A stretch of 64,000 bases of DNA from Symsagittifera roscoffensis (lineage: Eukaryota; Xenacoelomorpha; Acoela; Convolutidae). The stretch's first letter is position 1, and every line of letters starts with the position of its first letter. The position numbers and the translations under genes are program-made. Location of the stretch: the NCBI RefSeq assembly GCF_963678635.1, contig NC_087069.1, positions 53,480,251-53,544,250 of the forward strand, in the 5' to 3' direction. Below, one piece after another: positions 34,630 to 45,024 of the stretch. The notes beneath the pieces were generated by a model. That model saw nothing but the letters and a program-made list of their open reading frames with translations, did not search any database and was not told where the DNA came from.

Positions 34630-35365
34630 AGATCAAATTATAATTAATTATAATCCATTAAAATCGATTTTAATCGATTATTTATTAGTCCATTTTTCGA
34701 TACAATTATAATTTATTACAATCCATTATTTTTATTCAAATTTCTAATTCATTAGTTTTGCACACAAATTCATTATAATCTAGTATAATTGATTATAATC
34801 TCTTTTGTTTGTCCATTTTGTCTTCAAAGTTGCATCTAAATACCTTATATTTTATGCTTTTTAAAGACGTTGGTTTCTATGAAAAATGAGAAATCAGTTC
34901 TTGTTTATAAGGTTTTTTTTTCATTTTTTCCTCATTAAAGTTGTTTTGTGATGCATATTTTAAGCAATTTAACCACCAAAACATCAGCAAGTTGATTTAA
35001 ATTCATGATTGATTCAGAAGATATATTTTTCATCTACCGCGGGAATCTTTTCACTAATAAGAAATGATCTCAAGGAAACTTTTGTTTCGAGGTAAAACTT
35101 TGTGTTCAGATGAACCAAAGTGTTCAAGAGATCTCGCTTTTAGAAAATTTCCTAAATAATAACCCATAAAATATAATTCGAATATATTTTAGTTAGAACT
35201 ATAATCAACTATAATCGATTATAGGAGATTATAATTTCTCGGAAAAAATCACGATTTTAATCAAATATAAATCCTTTAAGCACCTAATTTTGGTACTCAT
35301 TTTCATTTATAATTGTCAAAAAATCCTTATAACAATCCGTTTTAATCGATTATTTATGCCTAAAC
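34630..35365. repeat. TAATNNATTA-rich repeat, third copy
   Basis: Aligns with the tandem pair at 4530-5850: TATACAATTATAAT, CTCTTTTGTTTGTCCATTTTG, AGACGTTGGTT and AATAACCCATAAAATATAATTC occur in the same order and orientation. It is bounded by AT-rich TAATCGATTA words on both sides, and the body is more diverged than the tandem pair is internally. Confidence 0.7.
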
Positions 35366-35399
35366 ATAGATGCGGCAACCCCCTAAATCATTATTGTTT

Positions 35400-35955
35400 C
35401 AATTCAACCACGGGATCTACAAAAAAGAACTTTGATTTTATTAATATCTAATTTAACTTTGGTTTGCTGTTTGTTAAGAGTCTTTGGGAAAATAATAAAA
35501 CAATTTTAATGAGTGCTCAAAAATAGCTCTTTTTCAACCAAATCCTCCTCCCCTCCGCTGCAACAATTCAGGAATATAATGATTGTTCGCATGTCCGTTT
35601 TTTATCAAAATTGACTTGAGATATTTATTTGTCTTCTTCATCAAAATGCAAACTGCTCGTTTCACCATGAAAATGACGGATAAGCCAGGTAAAAGAAAAA
35701 AAAAGAGCCAACAGTTTTTTTAATTAAAAATTTGGTTGATACAACCAAACGGCTCTTTCTTCAACCCTTATCTCACGCAAGCATCTTTTTTTGTTCGTTA
35801 AATTTATTCTTCAACAATCAGAAAATTTAACGAAAAACGCTTTAAAACTCTTGCAGGTAGGAGAGGGGCAGTTGAAGGGGCCAAGAAATCAACAAAAACA
35901 ATTGTTCTCCTAAATTCTCTTCTTCACAAAAGAAATTCAACTTTGGGTAGACTTT
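35400..35955. repeat. 3' flank of duplicated protease locus C
   Basis: Shares dispersed but collinear blocks with 46090-46526, the 3' flank of locus B (for example TTTGCTGTTTGTTAA versus TTTGCCGTTTGTTAA, and AACAATTGTTC with TTCTCTTCTTC-like sequence next to the stop). The duplication that made locus C therefore includes non-coding flank. MITE-like TIR words (AAAAGAGCC at 35701-35709, GGCTCTTTC at 35750-35758) also occur. Confidence 0.5.
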
Positions 35956-36136
35956 CTATAAGAAAACCTCGGTTGTTTTTTCAATCCAATCAGCATATGC
36001 TGAGACTCGAGTGTATATAGATCCATGATCATGGTTACAATCAAAACGCACAATTCTGGTGCAACTGGCAATTCCGTAGGCGCATTTTGCTGCGCCACCA
36101 AAGAAATTATTTTTTTCCAGTTTCTCCTTCGAAAAA
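35956..36136 (-). pseudogene. Serine protease C-terminal exon, locus C
   Basis: A 60-codon open stretch ending in TAG reads KCAYGIASCTRIVRFDC, then GSIYTRVSAYADWIEK. This is the S1 segment after the catalytic Ser: substrate-pocket Cys, G.YTRV, and the terminal helix SAYADWI. It aligns residue by residue with the locus B exon at 46527-46713 (181 versus 187 bp). The acceptor, however, is lost. In B the exon is preceded by TTAG|TTTTTC; here the same place reads TTTA|TTTTTC, and other nearby AGs give the wrong phase. Together with absent upstream exons and a 7.2-kb insertion in the preceding intron, a pseudogene is most likely, though the coding part is undamaged. Confidence 0.75.
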
Positions 36137-36483
36137 TAAACAAATAAACCTATTCAACATCGATCAATATCACTTTTTTGCAAAAAAATAACAAAAAATT
36201 AAAGTTATGATGTCAAAGTTACGGGGTCCTTGTAGGTGGTACTCGATTACATGAGGCGGCACTCCCCCTCAACTCATTTGAGAGTCAGATTTGGAACAAT
36301 GTCAAAATATATTGCAATATAGCAGTGCGAACAATTTTACTATATTGATCAATTTTGCTCTTCATGCGCTAAAACGAAAATTTATGGTTTTAGCTGTACA
36401 TACAGAACTACTCTTGAAAGTGTAAATTTCCATGTTCAGATTCCTCTTTCAGGAAAACTTCTTAAAATTTCTGTAAATATTTG

Positions 36484-36488
36484 ATGTC
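36484..36488 (+). repeat. Target-site duplication ATGTC (left)
   Basis: ATGTC sits directly before the 5' LTR and again directly after the 3' LTR at 43695-43699, the 5-bp duplication usual for Ty3/Gypsy integration. Confidence 0.9.
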
Positions 36489-36775
36489 TGTGGTGGTAGT
36501 GAGTTGACCACCTAGGATAGAGGACGTAAAGAATGAACTATGCATCATGTTAGCATCATGTTGGAGATCATTTGGTTAATGTGAGTTAGAGACTTGTCAA
36601 TCATGTATATCGATCTAACAATTTAGTGGTGCTAAAACCAGGACTCACTCTTCGTTAGCTATTGAAAGTTTATAGTTACCTTCTATTCAATGATCCATAG
36701 TTAATTATTTAACTTTACTATTAATTCAATTGTTTTATTAGTTCAGTTTTCAGATAAGATTTAGGGAACATCTCA
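36489..36775 (+). repeat. 5' LTR (287 bp)
   Basis: Starts TGTGGTGGTAGTGAG and ends GGGAACATCTCA. It pairs end to end with 43408-43694 at exactly equal length. Its last base is the A of the gag ATG. Confidence 0.95.
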
Positions 36776-37882
36776 TGGCGCAGCCAGCAGTTTCTTCTTC
36801 TGAAGATAGGAAGGAACTGCTAGGAGTCCCTTCTTTTTGGGGTAAACCGTCAGCCGAACCTCCTTATTCTTGGGAGAAGTGGATAGGTCAATTTTTTCTC
36901 GCTGTGTCACTCAAGGAGAACTGTGACCCGAATATTCTACTTTCAGACCCAGCAACGGTACATGACGACCCTCCGCCAAAATCTGAACCAATTCCGAGTT
37001 CAGAAATGACGGAAGAAGCGGATAACAGAAACGCAAGAAACGAAGCGGTAGTTAGGAAAACAAACGGAGCAAACGAAGGATGACGAAAGGAGGGACCCAA
37101 AATAAGTCCAAATGTCTACTATCACGAAGCTATAAAGGATAAAATCGAGGCTATTCTTCGCCCACGGAAACGAAGGGAAGAAAATATTCCTACAACAACA
37201 CACACACGTCAATCTCAATGCAGTAAAATTCAAATTCTTTCACGACGCCTGTGAACAATTATTCAGACGTGAGAAGAATTACATCATTGAAAGGATGCAA
37301 ATTTACAACGCATCACATGGGGACAGAGAAAGCCTCGAATCGTTTTACCTTCGCCTAGCAGGTCAAGCCTCAAAATGTGGATGGACGGAGGACATCGAAA
37401 AGGAAGTTGTCCGCGACATATTCATCGCAAAAATGAGATTCTCTGACATACAAAGAGAACTTTGCATCAGACGAGGAGCTACAGTAGACGACACCCTCAA
37501 GTCGGCATTGCTACAGGAGAAGGGATACGTAACAGCGAACACTATCCAAAATCAGAATTCTTCTACAGCAAGTAATTCAGCGAACTTCATAAATTCGTCT
37601 AATCAATTTCGCTTTAAGCAAGAACCGCTGATATCCATCCAATCGAAGAACAACGTTTAAAACAGAATGAACAGAGCGCTAGGGAAAGGAAATTTTAACT
37701 CAAGAACCAACAAGACCAGCCGAACACTCAATTCAAACCATGTTACTTCTGTGGTAGAAGGTTCACACCTGAACACAAGGCCAAATGCCAAGCCAGCGGA
37801 GCAACATGCAGAAGTTGCGGAAAAAATTGACACTTCGCTAAATGCTGTAACAGTACTCAAGTTGCCAATGTCGAAAAACTAG
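36775..37882 (+). pseudogene. gag (capsid and zinc-knuckle nucleocapsid), frameshifted
   Basis: Opens MAQPAVSSSEDRKELLG at the LTR edge with a Trp-rich capsid start (SWEKWIGQFFLAV). It resumes in another frame at 37295-37660 (ESLESFYLRLAGQASKCGW, then VVRDIFIAKM), typical of retrotransposon Gag. The nucleocapsid follows at 37741-37845 with two zinc knuckles, CYFC...H....C and CRSC...H....C. The second is broken by an in-frame TGA at 37828. At least three frame changes or stops make the gene non-functional. Confidence 0.8.
36776..36790 (+). promoter_or_regulatory. Primer-binding site, overlapping the gag start
   Basis: TGGCGCAGCCAGCAG follows the 5' LTR with no spacer. TGGCGCAG is the start of primer-binding sites complementary to a tRNA 3' end in several Gypsy elements (tRNA-Ser in some insect elements); the exact tRNA here is not established. 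The gag ATG begins at 36775, so the site is translated as the first gag codons. Confidence 0.65.
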
Positions 37883-38036
37883 AACCGAACGAAGAAGAGG
37901 ATTGCAACTTCATCTACTCAGACAGCGAAGAAAACTATTCAGTTCTAAAGATCTCGGAAACATCATTACAAACGGAAACGGTCAAGAATTTAGAAATAAT
38001 CAACTCTGCAACCGGGAAAAACAAAGTGCCTTAGAA

Positions 38037-38449
38037 CAACGCTAAAAACAAGAGGCTCATTAATCAGCGACACTATTGACACTGAAAGTCCAGCCTCATT
38101 TGTCAATAAACGCACAGCCGTAACACTATTAGCGAAAGATCCCAACGCAAAGATTATATCCCTAGATAAGAACCCGTTAGCCACAACTAACGTCGACTAC
38201 AACCATAAACCGATAAAACTCTTCGGAATGCTGGAAATTGATATCTATTCAAATGGTTGGAAACTAGAAGGCGCAAAATTTTTAATTTCCAAGAATAGAA
38301 CCAGATGCCTATTAGGATTAGATATCCAACCAGAACTGGGGATAGTAACAACACAACTTAAACCTCCCAAAGTTTCAGTAGACACAATCTCAGAAGAGCA
38401 AGAAGACGAATCAGACGAATCAATTTTCTGGAAGAACAAATTTGTTTAA
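38037..38449 (+). pseudogene. Retropepsin-like protease region
   Basis: Reads SDTIDTESPASFV around 38066-38103: the aspartic protease active-site turn, with DTE (38078-38086) in place of the usual DTG or DTS. Downstream, RCLLGLDIQPELG (38305 onward) is the second conserved hairpin (LLG.D). The frame stops at 38449. Confidence 0.65.
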
Positions 38450-38499
38450 AAATACAACAACGTATTCCAAAGATTAGGGCACTCAAAGAACCACAAGGT

Positions 38500-39510
38500 G
38501 TTCACTTTATTTAAATCACCACTGTTACCGATTCAGGAAAAGGGCAGAAGGGTGCCAACTCATACACAAGCGAAAGTGGGAGCAGAAATAAAGAAACTCT
38601 AAGAAAGAGAAGGCTACATAGTAAAACTTGACAAATACAAAAGTGACCAATTCGTAACTCCAGTAGTCATAACAGCAAAAAAAGATGGCACAAGGAAATT
38701 AGCAATGGACGCAAAACCAATGAATTCACAGATTTATAAAAACAAGTTTCAAATGCCAAACCTACTAGAACTCCTTGATTCAGCAGCCCAAATAATCACA
38801 TCCAAATCAGAGGGCACAGTCTCGTTCACGTCACTAGATCTGGAATGCGCCTTTAGCGAACTTCCACTAGACGAATCCGTGAGCAAACACTGTAATTTCA
38901 GCATAGTATGTGGGGAATTCACCGGAACATACAGAATTAAAACCGTATTTTATGGACTAACAGACATGCCGAAGGAATTTCAGAAGGCAATGGACAACAC
39001 AATCCAAGGAATTAAAGGAGTATACTGTATTTTAGATGACATTTAAATAGTATCGAAAGCCTCAGTTACGAAACATAATAAAATAGTCGACAATGTTCTG
39101 TCAAGATTAGACAAAGAAGGTTTCGCATTGAAACTCAGAGAATGCGAATTGTCAAAAACTAAATTAACCCGGCTGGGATTCGAGATCGATGAGACATGAG
39201 TGAGGCCAAATCATTCAAAGATAGAAGCAGTAATGGCATTACAACCGCCAAAATATCTGAAACAACTGAGATCATTTAAATGTATTTTAAACCACATGTC
39301 CAGATTCATACCCAACCTTCAAAAACACACTGAACCACTTCGACCTTCACTGAAGGCAGATAAAAAAGAAAAGTTCATTTGGAGTGAAGAAGCAAACAAT
39401 GGACTTCAAAAGCCAATATACCCAAAATGCACCACTACGATGCTTCCAAACGATGCAGGATCAAATGTGACGCAATTCACAAAGGATTGGGGGCAGCGCT
39501 AGAGCAAGAG
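38500..39510 (+). pseudogene. Reverse transcriptase (Ty3/Gypsy)
   Basis: A fingers and palm domain with blocks FVTPVVITAKKDGTRKLAMD, FTSLDLECAF (first catalytic Asp), YRIKTVFYGL and VYCILDDI. The last should be Y.DD; here the Tyr-equivalent is Ile, and TAA follows at 39044. The thumb and connection region continue past the stop (LSKTKLTRLGFEID, then SRFIPNLQKHTEPL at 39298 onward), with a further TGA near 39197. Confidence 0.85.
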
Positions 39511-39860
39511 TTGGAACCAGACAAACGGGTATCAATTGCCTTTCCATCAAGGTTCTTGAATGCAGCAGAAGAAAAGTACAGCACTAACGAACTCGAACTG
39601 CTCGCTGTGGTCTGGTCATGTGAATTTTTTAGAAATTGTTTGCTGGGGAATCAATTTCAAATACTAACCGATCACAAACCGGTCACAGCACTAACAAAAA
39701 GTCGCGGCAAAAAAAACATATCAATCCAGATTGGCCAGGTGGGCAGACAGAATGCTGCCATTTGAACATAAGATATCTCACATCGCAGGAGCTAAAATAG
39801 GAATGGCAGATTACTTGTCAAGAAGCCCCAAATTCGAGGCACCAGCCACGTCAAAATAAG
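39427..39860 (+). pseudogene. RNase H domain
   Basis: YDASKRCRIKCDAIHKGLG holds the first catalytic Asp. The helix with the Glu (YSTNELELLAVVWSCEFF) and QILTDHKPVTAL with the third acid are present in one frame. The end of the domain (RLARWADRMLPFEHKISHIA) is in another frame from about 39725, so one frameshift lies near 39720. Confidence 0.85.
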
Positions 39861-40154
39861 ATGAAAAATTCGTAGTCAAAACCATTGAGAACTTTGATGA
39901 AGCATGCAGGGTGATCAACACACCAGCAACGGACACAGAAATTGGGAAAAATCAGCTAGTTAAGGCTCACCTAGAGAAAAAAAGAACAAATACCAAGAAA
40001 CTCATATTTGATGTGAATTCGAGCGAAAGAAAATAATTAGCTTATGGGGCAGGCACCGGAAGGGGACGTCGACAATCCATACAAAAATTTTATCTAGTCA
40101 GATCACCGAATCATAACCGCCAAATCCGATAAAACATTCAATACAGACGGCTCA

Positions 40155-40560
40155 AGTTTTATCCAATCAAAATTAGATATGCAAATGAACATAATTCCGC
40201 GAGAGTGCGCATCATCATGCGAACTTTATATTAGCCAATTAGATCAGTTTATGCAATTTTACAACCCTCATGTACATTTCGGAATTTTACGCGGCAAAAA
40301 TTTTAACCAATCAAATTACGATATGCAAGTTTACAACTCACCACGAGAGGGCGGAATTTCATGCGGTGAAAGTCTTAACCAATCAAAATTGTCTATTCTT
40401 AATTTATTCACAACTTCGTCACATCTAACTAGTTCATCACGAGAGGGCGTCGTAATAGAATCTAACCAATCAGAGGCGGCGAAGTTATATTCAGTCAAAA
40501 ATATACAAAAACTATTGTTCCCAATATAAACTTAAACCTCATCAGGTCATATAAAACTAA
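40155..40560 (+). repeat. CCAAT/octamer-like imperfect tandem repeat with TATA-like end
   Basis: Between RNase H and integrase there are five imperfect units of about 75-100 bp. Each starts with a CCAAT word (40162, 40235, 40306, 40379, 40465; mostly ACCAATCA). Three have an octamer-like word about 20 bp later (ATGCAAAT at 40179, ATGCAATT at 40251, ATGCAAGT at 40323). Most carry CGAGAGGGCG or a variant (CGCGAGAGTGCG). CATATAAAAC lies at 40549. The stretch is also one 116-codon frame (40179-40529) with a Q-S/L-N/D-like amino-acid repeat (PRECASS, PREGGIS, SREGVV), so it may be a repetitive protein linker instead. Both readings fit the sequence. Confidence 0.6.
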
Positions 40561-40792
40561 AAATAGTGCAAAAATCCCAAAATTTCAGAGAAAACACATG
40601 AGTAAATTTGATCTCCCATCAAGAAGGCAGATGGAAAACCCAATCAAAGAGAGAAGCAGGGCCGAAGCAAGACAGACAGTCGAAATGATAACCACGAGCA
40701 GGAAGAGGAAAAGGATTACAACCATATACAGAAATAAGACGAACTAGGCCCGAATACTCGCAAACTTCAGAGCAAACAGACTGAAGAAGACA

Positions 40793-41655
40793 GTGAGGGT
40801 CAATATGATAGCAAGCAAGGTTGGAGAAAAGAGGACACAAGAAGCTCCAGTAATTTCAGACAGGAAGTCTTTCACTACATGCCTTCACAATATACTTGAC
40901 GCGGACCTACTGGGGGAGCTGACGACGGAAGACTGCGAGTTAGGCCAACTAAGAAAACACATTTTAGCAAAGAACAGAGAAGGATTTCAGAGACTGGGCA
41001 GCTACATGGCAAATTTTTGGGACGACGCATCAGTAATCAACGACTGCATTATCATGGACAACAGAATAGCAATTCCAACATGTCTGAGGAAAGCGGTAAT
41101 GGCCCGATTGCACAAGACACACCCAGGACAGGAGGCAATGGTGGATGCGGCACAATATCTATGGTGGCCAAAAATGCACAGGGAGATCATAGACTTGTGC
41201 CAATCCTGCAGATCATGCTCAGCGTATGGTAAGAACCCTGAAACGTCAAAATCATTCAATTCGGCAGAACCTTTGCCGGAATTATCGGGAGTGCATGAAG
41301 AATTACAAATGGAGCTTGCTGGTCCCATGTTCAATTCTAAGGGGAAAAACCATTTATACTAGTCGCAATTGATCGGTTTTCAAATTACCCATCTGCCATG
41401 CTCACCAGGAATTCAGGGAGCGAGAAAATACTCATATTTTTAAACAATTTTTTTCACCAACATAATATACCAAAGAATTTAAGGACAGACAAATATTCTG
41501 GATTCAAAAACGCTAAACTAGCAGAGTTTTGTAAATCTAAGGGAATACACCAAGTATTCTGTCCAGTAGGAGACCACCGTGGGTGTGGGTTGGTAGAAAA
41601 ATGTAATCAGACTATAAAAAGAAAACTAGGCACAATGCAATTGGTTCCAAATTGA
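40793..41655 (+). pseudogene. Integrase (zinc finger and DDE core)
   Basis: The N-terminal zinc-binding motif is intact: HKTH then CQSCRSC (about 41111-41220). The core is split by one frameshift near 41350. The first acidic position reads LQMELAGP with Glu (41312-41314) where Gypsy integrases have Asp. The second is RTD at 41488-41490, and the third is GLVEK with Glu at 41596-41598. The D-x35-E spacing is normal. Confidence 0.85.
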
Positions 41656-43315
41656 AGATATACAAACAGCACTCAAATCGATCTGGGAAGATATTCGGAT
41701 AACACGTCACAGCATTCTTAAGAAGTCACCATTCGAACGTCATTTTGGAAGGAAACCGAAAACAGAATGGTCTAATTTTAGGGATAATTTAATCTGTTCT
41801 TTAAATCTAGATCAACAGAAACTGGAGAGATCCCTACTGAAGTCGGATGAAATGCGAGAATCGGCAGACTCAAGAACCAGACTGAATGTGGTGAAGAAGG
41901 GAATAGTGAGCAGAGACGTGTCACCAAACTTGAAGAAACCAGAGGAAGAGCCAGATAGCATCAGAACATTAGAGAATCTGGCGAAGGCAGCATCTGACTG
42001 GAAATCGCACAAAAGACACAAGGAGGGATCCGAGGCGCTGAGAAAATTGGCAGAAAGAAATCCATTATTAGCAGCAAACCTCAGAAGCGACTTGAACTAA
42101 AAGACGCTCCGATTCAGAGTGGAACAGGAGACGCCAGCGCAGAGAACAAAAACAAGTAACCTTGAGTTCGATCTTATTCACCACCCGGAGAAAGTAGTTG
42201 TATATCGGAAGATTTTAGATAAGAAATCGGGTCGGCCTTTATTCAAACTGTTTAAATGGAAAAGTGTTAAAATCACTAAAAATTCTTACATCACTGAAAA
42301 TAGGGAAGTAATTAGAAAGAACCACATATCGCTTAAACCGAAATTCAAGTCAGTATAATGTTCAGATTTAGGTACAAAGACACCAGCCGCAAGCACATCG
42401 AGGAAGCCATTACACCAGTGCAGTTCAAGTAGACCAAATAGACCAGTACACATCTTGCCAATCTTGGTTTCATCGTCGACAGAGAACTCAGCTGCAGAAA
42501 ACAAGGAGGGGCCTTTCGCGACATTGGACAGACTGCAAGCCAAGACGATGCAGTTATATCCCTCATTGACGAAGATAGCAAAAAAGAATCCGCCAACTCA
42601 TCCAGATACATAGCGTCGCCAAACGTACTACGAGAAGTTCCAAGCGGTGGAATAATCGACCTGACTATGTCCTCGAGTAGTTCTCCAGAGCACGAGGTGC
42701 ATGTGGTACCGCCGGTAGCAAATAAACCAGATGCTCAAACGACAGGAGAGTGCCCAATTTCCGCAGTGCCAATCTCAACAAAGGAGGAGCAGGGTACGAG
42801 CCAGGTGTTAGAGAGAATTGACTGTCCAATATCCTCAGTACAAATAACAGAGAAAATTAAAACGCAAAGCAACTCAGAGGAAGGCCAGCAATTGTCAGTA
42901 ACCGAAGCGGAGAAGAATAATACTTCACAGAGTAAGGAAGGAAAGACGGATGCGAAGATAGGGACAACTTCAGGAAAAGAGATCGGAGGAAACCAAAACA
43001 GCAGACAATACGAGACCAGAGAAAAGAAAAGACAAAAAGAGAGGTGAAGGAGATAAAGACTCACAGGTCTCGAGCAATTCAAGGTCGTCGAGCAGAAGTA
43101 AGCGGCAGACACAGTTCTTTGGAAGCCCACTGAAACATTCAGTCAAGAACATAGAGAAATCGGGGGAGGAAAAACTACAAACGAGTCCATTTTCACCGGA
43201 AGATATTCCGTCGTCATCAGGAAACACACCGTCACCATCACCGAGGAGTAAGCTAAGGAGAATAATGTTCGCGACTAATAAGCCGGATCAAGTACAAGGA
43301 AAGAAAACTCTCTGA
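41656..43315 (+). pseudogene. Pol C-terminal tail and low-complexity region
   Basis: Continues after integrase in broken frames. KVVVYRKILDKKSGRPLFKL to IRKNHISLKPKF (42186-42350) resembles a GPY/F-like module. A Ser/Glu/Thr-rich stretch follows (42667-43047), including a repeated CPIS.V.I motif (CPISAVPIST, CPISSVQITE). No transmembrane helix was seen that would support an env. Confidence 0.55.
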
Positions 43316-43395
43316 TATTTTAAACTTTTAAACTCATTGATTAAACTGTTTACTGTGAACTTGTGACTGAGTTTCATTCGTTGTCTGAAATTTTC

Positions 43396-43407
43396 GAGAG
43401 GGGGAAA
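43396..43407 (+). promoter_or_regulatory. Polypurine tract
   Basis: GAGAGGGGGAAA directly before the 3' LTR, the plus-strand primer of reverse transcription. Confidence 0.85.
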
Positions 43408-43694
43408 TGTGGTGGCAGTGAGTTGACCACCTAGAATAGATGACGTAAATAATGAACTTTGTATCATGTTAGCATCATGTTAGAGATCATTTGGTTAATA
43501 CGAATTAGAGACCTGCCAACCATGTCTATTGATCTACCAGCTTGGTGGTGATAAAACCAGGACTCACTCTTCGTTAGCTATTGAAAGATAATAGTTACCT
43601 TCTATTCAATGATCCATACTTACTTATTTAATTTTACTATTAACTCAACTGTATTATTAGTTCAGTTTTCAGGTAAGGTTTAGGGAACATCTCA
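43408..43694 (+). repeat. 3' LTR (287 bp)
   Basis: Same length and termini as the 5' LTR, with about 30 substitutions and no visible indel. Followed by ATGTC (43695-43699). Confidence 0.95.
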
Positions 43695-43874
43695 ATGTCA
43701 GAGAAACAAACAATGACACCAAAATGAGTTTTGCATTTTCTGATGCCAAACAACCTAAAAGAACGCCAATTTATACTATCATATGTAATTTTGGTTATTC
43801 TCAATTTTGTTTTTGCTTAACTTTTAAAAACACTTCGGCCCAATTTAAAAAGAATAACAAAAACTGGAAAAAAC

Positions 43875-43960
43875 GTACTGCTGAGCACAGAAAGCAGAGG
43901 TCCGCCGGAGTCTCCACTGCAGGTATTGGAAGTCCTGGCAGTGTCATACGCACATATTTG
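43875..43960 (-). pseudogene. Serine protease catalytic-Ser exon, locus C
   Basis: An 86-bp open exon reads ICAYDTARTSNTCSGDSGGP on the minus strand: the S1 nucleophile motif GDSGGP with the pocket Cys before it. Acceptor AAAGAAAG at 43961; the donor follows AGTAC as GTTTTTTCC at 43874. Its length and both boundaries equal those of the locus B exon at 47728-47813. No upstream exons (His, Asp) were found between it and the end of locus B, so only the last two exons were duplicated. The Ty3/Gypsy element sits in the following intron. Confidence 0.75.
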
Positions 43961-44165
43961 CTTTCTTTGAATCCAGTTGTTTTTTTTTCAAAGTGCATTA
44001 TGATTGCAGCGATGTTTTTTCAAGTTTTTTTTTGCTTTTTTTGTTGTCCAAACTAACTGTGGTTTTCTATTCTAGTAAGCTATACAACTAAAACCCACAC
44101 ACACACTGATTTTTTTAAATTTTAAATTGATTTTCAAACATTTACTTCCCTTCATTTGTAAATTT

Positions 44166-44376
44166 GGTTATTTTCCAACCCCTTCTTTCAAATTCAAGGT
44201 TGAAAAGCTTATTTAAAATTGCAATAATGCAATGAAACGTGTCGTGGTTATCAAATTGACAACTCTGAACAGAATTGTTTGTCATACTTTACACCCTAAC
44301 GTCACGCATTTAGCCGTAATAACACGTAAAACAAACATAAAACTCGGTATTTTGAAACGGGGAAAGAAAAAGAGCC
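44166..44376. mobile_element. MITE, GGCTC-family (211 bp)
   Basis: Degenerate left TIR GGTTATTTTCC and right TIR AAAAAGAGCC. Flanks GTAAATTT (44158-44165) and GTAAGTTC (44377-44384) match at 6 of 8, consistent with an 8-bp target duplication. The right two thirds match 1-170. Confidence 0.7.
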
Positions 44377-44817
44377 GTAAGTTCATTCATACAAAAAATG
44401 CAACCTTGTTTTGTTAGAATTGAACCTAGAAATGCACAGAGTTAATTGTTTTTTTTATATATAAAAAAGATGCACATGCTAATTTACTGTGTATTTTTAT
44501 TTGTTTCGACTGTGTTGTTCGCTGGAAGGGCTATAAATTACATAGATTATGCTGAGAAAACACCCAAAGTTTGAATATATATGGAACCATTTAAAAAAAA
44601 TCCAGCTCTTGCATACCAAATTGTTTTAAAATAAGTTTGTTGGTTTTTATTGGTTGATGATTTGTTTTTATTTTTTTTTGCAATTTTATGTTTTCTGACT
44701 GTTTTTTTCATTATTATCCATCAATTATGAACTTACCACTGCATAAAGTTTTTAGTTATTCATGACAAAATAAATGTGCATGGAATTTTTCATTGTGAAT
44801 GTTTTTTGGCTCTTTTC

Positions 44818-45024
44818 CAGTTTCTTAACCCCTCGTAAAATTACAAAAAGAAAAAAATTCAAAACTGTTCCGTACGGCGTTTTGCATATAAGAAGTGGAG
44901 TGAATATTTGTTTACGTGTTCACGCTGACATGTTTTAATGCGGTTTTTGTCATGAAAAATCAATTTGAATCAACTTTGTACATTGAACTTCAGAAAAAAT
45001 TAAAGGGGGGACAGGAAAAGAGCC
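44818..45024. mobile_element. MITE, GGCTC-family (207 bp), 8-bp duplication
   Basis: Left TIR GGCTCTTTTCCAGTTTC and right TIR GACAGGAAAAGAGCC. Both sides are flanked by TGTTTTTT (44810-44817 and 45025-45032). The interior has TGTTCACGCTGACATGTTTT, the family core in reverse. Low complexity of the flank weakens the duplication somewhat. Confidence 0.75.

Larger units (their letters stand above)
36489..43694 (+). mobile_element. Complete but inactive Ty3/Gypsy LTR retrotransposon (7,206 bp)
   Basis: Two 287-bp LTRs (TG...CA), a 5-bp target duplication, a primer-binding site, a polypurine tract, and the domain order gag-protease-RT-RNase H-integrase that defines Ty3/Gypsy (Metaviridae). It lies inside the intron between the two exons of serine protease locus C, in opposite orientation to that gene. 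The LTRs differ at about 30 of 287 positions by eye (about 10%), so the insertion is old. The coding region has numerous stops and frameshifts and altered catalytic residues in protease, RT and integrase. No separate env was identified. Confidence 0.95.

Noticed and set aside
41656-43315. Env gene at the end of the Ty3/Gypsy element
   Set aside because: No signal peptide or transmembrane helix could be seen; the region is charged and Ser/Glu-rich.
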